A stretch of 64,000 nucleotides of DNA from Anaeramoeba flamelloides (Eukaryota > Metamonada > Anaeramoebidae): contig JANTQA010000026.1 of the NCBI GenBank assembly GCA_027625915.1, positions 868,001-932,000 on the forward strand. Reading direction: 5' to 3'. This document shows positions 58,516 to 64,000 of this stretch, in pieces; within the stretch, counting starts at the first letter, position 1, and the number at the start of each line of letters is the position of its first letter. The notes beneath the pieces were generated by a model. That model ran no database searches. It saw only the letters and a program-made list of their open reading frames with translations, and was not told the origin of the DNA. Position numbers and translations under genes: made by a program.

Positions 58516-61500
58516 GAGAGATTACAGAATAAAATTATTAACCACAATAAAAATTTTTGTTTTTTAATATTATTTTTATAAATTTTCGTTAACTAATTAA
58601 AAAAGAAATTTTATATTTTAAGATTCATTTTTTTTATAAGATTTGGGATTTTTTTAAATAATAATATATATATCCCTGAGCACCCTAAATATACTAAAAA
58701 CCTTTCAAACAAAATTTTTAATTTGAAATGTTATCAAAGGATTATAATATATAGAATTTATAAACAATTATCTTATAAAGAAAAATTTATAATTAAAAAT
58801 TGTATTGTTGTGTACAATAAAAAATAACTTGAAAAAAAGTTTTCAACATTTGGAAAAATTTTTTTGGTTATTGTGATTTTATTATTTTTACATTTGAATT
58901 TTGTCAAAATAAATTTTTTTTTTTTTTTGAAAAGTTTGTCTAAACATCAAAAACCTCTTATTTTTAATGAATAAAACACATCATACTTTACTGGAAATTT
59001 TTGGGGACCTTTAGCATCCCAAAATTGCCTAAAATACTTATTTAAATAATTTATTCATTGCAAAAGTTATTTTGACATCACATAGAAAATTTGTTTTATC
59101 AGCTGATTACCACTCAATAGTGATATCTAGTTTTGAAGATAATTAATTTAAAAATAATAGAAAATATAAATGAAATTTGAAAAAAAAATATTATTTTTAA
59201 TCATTGAAAAATTTGAAAATTTTTTCATCAAGATTTTTATCAAATTTAAATGATTTGGCCAATAGTTCGAGTCAGATTAATAATTGATTTTTTTTTTTAT
59301 TTTTTACTATTTTTTAATTTTTGACTTTTTAAAATCTAGACATAAAATAAATAATTTTATTAAATAAGAGACTATATACCAGAACTTATTTTCCAAGATA
59401 TATATTAATTTAGAAAAGAAAAATTCAAATTTTCAAAGATATTATTCAAATTTTTAGTAAGAATAAAATTCAAAACAAAAAAGTATTGGATTTGGAGATT
59501 ATTTTATTATCTTGGAATAATATTTAAGAGTTATTTTTTATTTTATTTTAAATTCAGGTATAAATATTTTATCTATTAAATAAGTTTTTATTGGTTTTAT
59601 TCCAATTTAATATATATAATTATTTTATATATATTTTATTTGTTTTTTTTTGTTTTCAATGATTTTCTATGATTTAAATAAATGTTTTAGAAAATTATTC
59701 AAATTAAAATTTTAATTATGGTATCAATATATGAATTTCATTTTAATCTTGTTTCAATATTGATTGCTCTTTTGATGGGAATAAAATAATGAAATTTTCA
59801 TGGTATTGTATTTTGATTATTTATTTGATTATCATAAATTTAGCAAAATTCCTGATATTTATTATTTGAAAATCAATATATTGAGTTTTGAATTACTATT
59901 ATTGCAATAAATTTTATGATGAAATTTTCTAGAAAAAAAAATCACAAAACTCTTTGAAAATTATAAAAATTAATAATTATTTCTTGTAATTATCAAGATA
60001 CAAAAAAAAAAAAAATAAAGGAACAAAACTACCTAATCTTTGAAACATTTTTTATTTATATATAAAATCTAAAATAAATACTGAAAAGAAAAAAGTAAAC
60101 AAGATCATTAATATCATTTTAAATCTTTTATTTTTGGAACTTGATGTTTTTTGGTCAATATGGGGTTTTAAAGGGGTAAATATTTATATTAGGATATTTC
60201 TTAGAAATATGACTTTTTTTCTCAAAATTATCATTTTTTTAATTTTATTGTTCTTATTTAAAAAAATAAGTGTCTGGACAGACCCTTATTTATAATACCA
60301 ATTATTTAGATATTCTTCCATAATATTAATTGTTTACCTTTATCTTTAATCCTTGTGATTGTTGAAAATATTTAAATAATACTAAATAATTGAAAGAAAA
60401 AAAATTCCAAACAGTTCTTAAAACTTTTAATTGTAAGGTTCTTTTTTATATATAATTAATCTTCGTTTTTTTTTTTTTTAATCTAAATGAGATTTTTCTT
60501 ATTTCTCATTTGAATTTTTCTATTAGGTTGCTTGAAATAATATTTTTTAAAGTTAGGAAAAAAAAAAAAAATTCTGTCCTTTATTTGTAGAAAGTTATAG
60601 AAAAAAACAATAGATATCTTAAAATACAAACTTCAAAGAAAAAAAATAATATTTATTTCTCTTTTTAATGATATCAATTTAAATATTGAATAAATAAACC
60701 AAGTGATTTTTTATTAAATTTTATTGAATTTTATTTCTGAGGAGATTTTCTTTTATAATTTTGTTCGATGTATAAACTTTAATAAGATTATTTTATTATT
60801 CGAAAATCAATTTTCGTACTTTTTAAACCCTAATTTATTATTTACTACATAATTGAAATTATTTATCATTTTTTCTTTTTCTTTTTTTTTTTTTTTTTTT
60901 GTTCTAATTTCTTTTATTTTATCTTAAAGAAAATTATTCTAATTTAGTCAATGAAATATAAAACAAAAAAACAAGACAATTACAAGTTTGTTTAAAAATA
61001 TACTCTTAATATTTTTATGAGAATTTCTTCGAAAAAAACTTATTTTTATTTTTTTTTTTGTTAGAATTCCCCTGTTAATCATTGCAAAAATAAATCCTCA
61101 ACTTTTTTTTTATTATTTAAGGGAGGGGTTATTAACCCCTCTTGTTTGTCCGAATTCCTAAATTATAAATAGAAATTTAATTAAATATATAAAAAAAAGT
61201 TTATTACCTACTAAAGCTTATAAACATGATATATCTTTTTTGTAATAATATTAAAAATGATATTATTATTAAAACAGTAGATTATTAATTTTTTTTAATT
61301 CCAATATTCAGATTTTGTAATTATTTTCATAGGTTGAGCAATTCCATAGCAAAACAATCTTCAACTTCTGCAATTGTGTTTATTCTGTTGAAAATTCAAC
61401 TTTAAATTGATAAAATTGAAAAATTAAAAGTTTTTCCAAATAGTAACCCAATTGTAAAAAAATTCAAAAGATCACAAAAAAATTATTTTTTATATACTGT

Positions 61501-62698
61501 TAAAATTAAAAACAATAATAAAATATTTTATTTCGAAGAAGGAAAAATCAAAAACAATAGGTTTCTAAAAACTTATTATTTTAGTTATGAATAGGTCTAG
61601 TTTCTTTTTAAAATCGTTTTTTGAAATTTTAATTTAACATAATTTTTTTTTGTTGCTTTTACAAAAAATCTTATAATGAAAAAAATTACTTAAATAAAAT
61701 CAAAAATCATTATGTACCTCAAAAAGTGAAATTTTTAAGATTCAACTTTGTTTTGAGTTTTTTTTCTTTTCATAAATAGAGTAGTGAATAGTATTTGGTT
61801 TTCAAAGTTTTAATATATCATGGCCACTCAAAAAATCTTTTTTTGTGCAAAGAAATCAGAAAAAATTTAAAATATTATCGTAAATTAATCAATATTTCCA
61901 ACTTCATGGATTACTTAAAATAATGAATTGAAAAAAAAAAATTATTATTATTCCAACCTTAACTAATTATAAAATTGTATTATTGGTCATCTAATTTTTA
62001 ATTTTAATAAACAGATAAAAACTCTTATATTTTAAAAATTATTAAAAAATATAATCAAAAAACACAAAAATTGGTAATAAAAATATTTGAACGAGGTATT
62101 AGAGATGTTTTATTACTAAACTTTCACAAAAAAATTTTTAACCTAAAGATTGTTTATTGGTAAATGTTTCACTTTAAAAGGCATTAACTAGTCTCAATTT
62201 TCTTAGGATTTATTGGTATTTTCAAAGATATTTTGGTTTTTTCACTTCGACTTTTACAAAAAAAAAATTATCAAAAAAAGGAAAAGAAAAAAATTTAAAT
62301 TGAAATTTTTCAATGATAACAAAAGGAAAAGTAAAATTGGAAACAGAAATAAAATAATGAAAAAGCAAAAAAAAAATTGATTTTAAGTCGAAAATTTATT
62401 TTGATAAAAATTAGAAAAAAATATTCTGATCCAAAAATTTGAAAATATTTTTTTGATAAAAATAAAACTAAACACCTATAAAAGCACTTCCATTAACATT
62501 TTAAAGCGAATCAACATTTTTGAAAAAATAGTTTAGATTATTTATCAAAATAACCAATACAAAAAAAAAAAAAAAAAAATGATTTGGTTTCAAATGAAAT
62601 TAAGGTTCATTATCAATCAAGTCAAAAATAGTAATTGCAAAAGAACTGAAAAGGTAATTTTAAAAATAGAAAATGATTATTAGATTATATTATCCAAT
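58516..62698. other. Intergenic AT-rich stretch
   Basis: Family T copy 2 (58752-59378) is the only named element. T runs occur near 60880 and an A run near 62561. I see no gene, RNA or other repeat in the remaining 3.5 kb. Confidence 0.5.
58752..59378 (-). repeat. Family T dispersed repeat, copy 2
   Basis: The reverse complement matches 6796-7405 along its length (e.g. AATCTGACTCGAACTATTGG against AATCTGACTCGATCTTTTGA). It lies about 240 bp after the protease stop codon. No terminal inverted repeat was identified. Confidence 0.65.
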
Positions 62699-64000
62699 TT
62701 ATTTTTTTTTAATTTTATTTAGGTAATATTCCAGTGGGCTTTTGTCTTTTAGTTGGAAATAATCAATTGAATCCATTAAGTCATCTATCATTTCATCTGA
62801 TATTATCTTTTTCGGGATTTGTTGTGTATATAAATATTCAAGAAAAATTTCCCAATATTCTAAAGATTTACCAGAAAAGTCTTTAATTTCTTTTATTTCA
62901 GGATCGTTTATCGATAAAAACAATCCACGATATAAACCAGTTCGGCATTGTAAAATTAATTTGTGTACTTTAATCTTTTGTTTTTCTTTGATAATGATTG
63001 TAAAATCTTTTGAAGCTTCATCTTCAAATAAATTTTTTAAGCAATTATCTAAAGCGAAATCTAATGAAAAGGGGGAAATTTCTAATTCGTAGAATATTTT
63101 TTCAAAATAATATTCTTCATTTTTTTCTTCTATTTCTTTTTCAATCTCTTTTTCTATTTCTATTTCAATTCCATTTTCTTTTTCTATTTCTATTTCTTTT
63201 TCTTTTTCTTTTTTATTTTTTTTTCCTTTTTTATTTTTCTTTTTCCTTTTATTTTTGATTTTCTTAGTTTTTTCTTTTTCATTTTCTTTTTTTTTTTTTT
63301 TTTCTTTTAAGAAATTTGTTTCTTTTTCCCTTTTTTCTCCATTCTTCATTTTCCTTTCCTTTCTTTTTTTCTTTTTCTTTTTACTTTTATTTTTGATTTT
63401 TCCAGTTTTTTCTTTTTCGATTCCAATTTCTTTTTCTTTTTCGGTTTTTTTTCTATTTTTTTGATTATTTTTCTTTTTTGCTTTTTCTTCTTTTTCTTTT
63501 CCTTTTCCTTTTCCTTTCTCTTTTTCTTTTTCTTTTTCTTTTTCTTTTCCTTTTAAAAAATTTGTTTCTTTTTCCTTTTTTTCTCCAATCTTCATTTTCT
63601 TTTTCTTTCCTTTTTTCTTTTTCTTTTTACTTTTATTTTTGATTTTTCCAGTTTTTTCTTTTTCGATTCCAATTTCTTTTTCTTTTTCGGTTTTTTTTCT
63701 GTTTTGGAGCTTATTTTTATTGTTTTCTTTTCCCTCTTTTTGTATTTTTTCATTCTTATCTATATATTTTTCTTTTTGATTAAATTTATAATATTTTAAT
63801 AATTCGGAATATTTTATTTTTCGATCGGGAATTTTTTCATAATATAACCATTTCATAAACTCTAAAATAACCTCTTCTGGATATTTTGTAAGAACTTCCA
63901 AGATTTCTTTTATTTTTTTACCAGTTCTATATTCAAGCAGATATTTATGGAATTTTATACCTTTAATTTCAGAGTCAGTAAATTCTTTTCGATCAAAATA
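62699..64000 (-). CDS. Two-BTB-domain protein with Lys/Glu-rich linker (5-prime end beyond window)
   Basis: The frame is open from the window edge to TAA at 62699, giving 433 residues and continuing upstream. The first ~85 residues are the C-terminal half of a BTB domain (KFHKYLLEYRTG, VILEFMKWLYYEKIP). About 230 residues of Lys/Glu/Ile linker follow. The C-terminal ~140 residues form a fuller BTB domain (KDFTIIIKEKQKIKVHKLIL, CRTGLYRGLFLS, IFLEYLYTQQIP). BTB domains mediate dimerisation and often recruit substrates to Cullin-3 ubiquitin ligases; that role is inferred, not shown. The linker contains a tandem duplication of 246 bp (82 codons). The start codon is outside the window. Confidence 0.8.
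   Translation of the reverse strand, partial: YFDRKEFTDSEIKGIKFHKYLLEYRTGKKIKEILEVLTKYPEEVILEFMKWLYYEKIPDRKIKYSELLKYYKFNQKEKYIDKNEKIQKEGKENNKNKLQNRKKTEKEKEIGIEKEKTGKIKNKSKKKKKKGKKKKMKIGEKKEKETNFLKGKEKEKEKEKEKGKGKGKEKEEKAKKKNNQKNRKKTEKEKEIGIEKEKTGKIKNKSKKKKKKRKERKMKNGEKREKETNFLKEKKKKKENEKEKTKKIKNKRKKKNKKGKKNKKEKEKEIEIEKENGIEIEIEKEIEKEIEEKNEEYYFEKIFYELEISPFSLDFALDNCLKNLFEDEASKDFTIIIKEKQKIKVHKLILQCRTGLYRGLFLSINDPEIKEIKDFSGKSLEYWEIFLEYLYTQQIPKKIISDEMIDDLMDSIDYFQLKDKSPLEYYLNKIKKK
63418..63906 (-). repeat. 246-bp in-frame tandem duplication in the BTB gene linker
   Basis: CGATTCCAATTTC recurs at 63418 and 63664, exactly 246 bp apart. The two encoded copies share RKKTEKEKEIGIEKEKTGKI and end in KEKETNFLK / REKETNFLK. 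Differences are few, which points to a recent unequal exchange within the low-complexity linker. The outer limits are approximate; the repeated core spans about 63330-63710. Confidence 0.7.

Noticed and set aside
63010-63464. Phe/Leu-rich plus frames
   Set aside because: Antisense of the Lys/Glu linker of the BTB gene.
1-64000. tRNA genes
   Set aside because: I looked for GTTCGA-type T-loops; those found (near 860, 16410, 25600, 28350, 59266, 60770) have no matching arms or D-box. A covariance search would be decisive.
1-64000. Retroviral, Polinton-like or other capsid-bearing elements
   Set aside because: No reverse transcriptase, capsid, integrase or polymerase frame and no long direct terminal repeats were seen.

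Overview
The window is a very AT-rich piece of eukaryotic nuclear DNA. Eukaryotic origin is shown by genes split by GT-AG introns (most firmly rpb12, ykt6 and a ubiquitin protease), by products found only in eukaryotes (YKT6 R-SNARE, an NNF1/PMF1-type kinetochore protein, B-box/SPRY and BTB proteins) and by dense non-coding repeats. The Lys/Glu/Asn-rich linkers and the mix of BTB, B-box/SPRY and USP genes look like a free-living amoeboid protist. Anaeramoeba is my best guess, from protein style only. TAA and TGA are both used as stops, so the code looks standard.

Layout. 2.6-5.3 kb: a GC-richer two-exon gene for a secreted surface protein with a seven-repeat propeller-like head, three cadherin/dystroglycan-type domains and a GPI-like tail. 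10.3-14.6 kb (minus): a 1423-residue Lys/Asn-rich protein whose C-terminal half faintly recalls a DDE-transposase-like family. 21.5-21.7 kb (minus): RNA polymerase subunit RPB12 in two exons. 29.1-29.9 kb (minus): YKT6, whose coding frame shifts +1 at a CCT-TGA site inside the SNARE motif. 32.9-33.4 kb: an NNF1/PMF1-like kinetochore protein. 38.3-39.6 kb (minus): B-box/coiled-coil/SPRY protein. 44.8-45.4 kb (minus): Lys-rich B-box protein. 50.7-58.5 kb: a USP4/15-type ubiquitin protease split by a 4.6-kb intron. 62.7-64.0 kb (minus): a two-BTB protein that runs off the window.

The spaces between genes are full of short, non-coding, terminal-inverted-repeat elements. I could define about a dozen families by eye: a ~200-bp near-palindrome with TACAGTC ends (8 copies); TTAA-bounded families of ~700, 180 and ~524 bp and a ~540-bp foldback; a 570-bp foldback; a ~670-bp family with CAGTCAAAG ends; a ~490-bp family with TCAAAATAA ends; and others. 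They cluster upstream of and inside the ubiquitin protease gene, where they help explain the outsized intron. No transposase clearly matching them lies in the window.

The genes do not form a pathway; they are independent housekeeping and signalling genes. No tRNA, rRNA, CRISPR array, retroviral or Polinton-like element was recognised. Coordinates of repeat ends were read by eye and may be off by a few bases.
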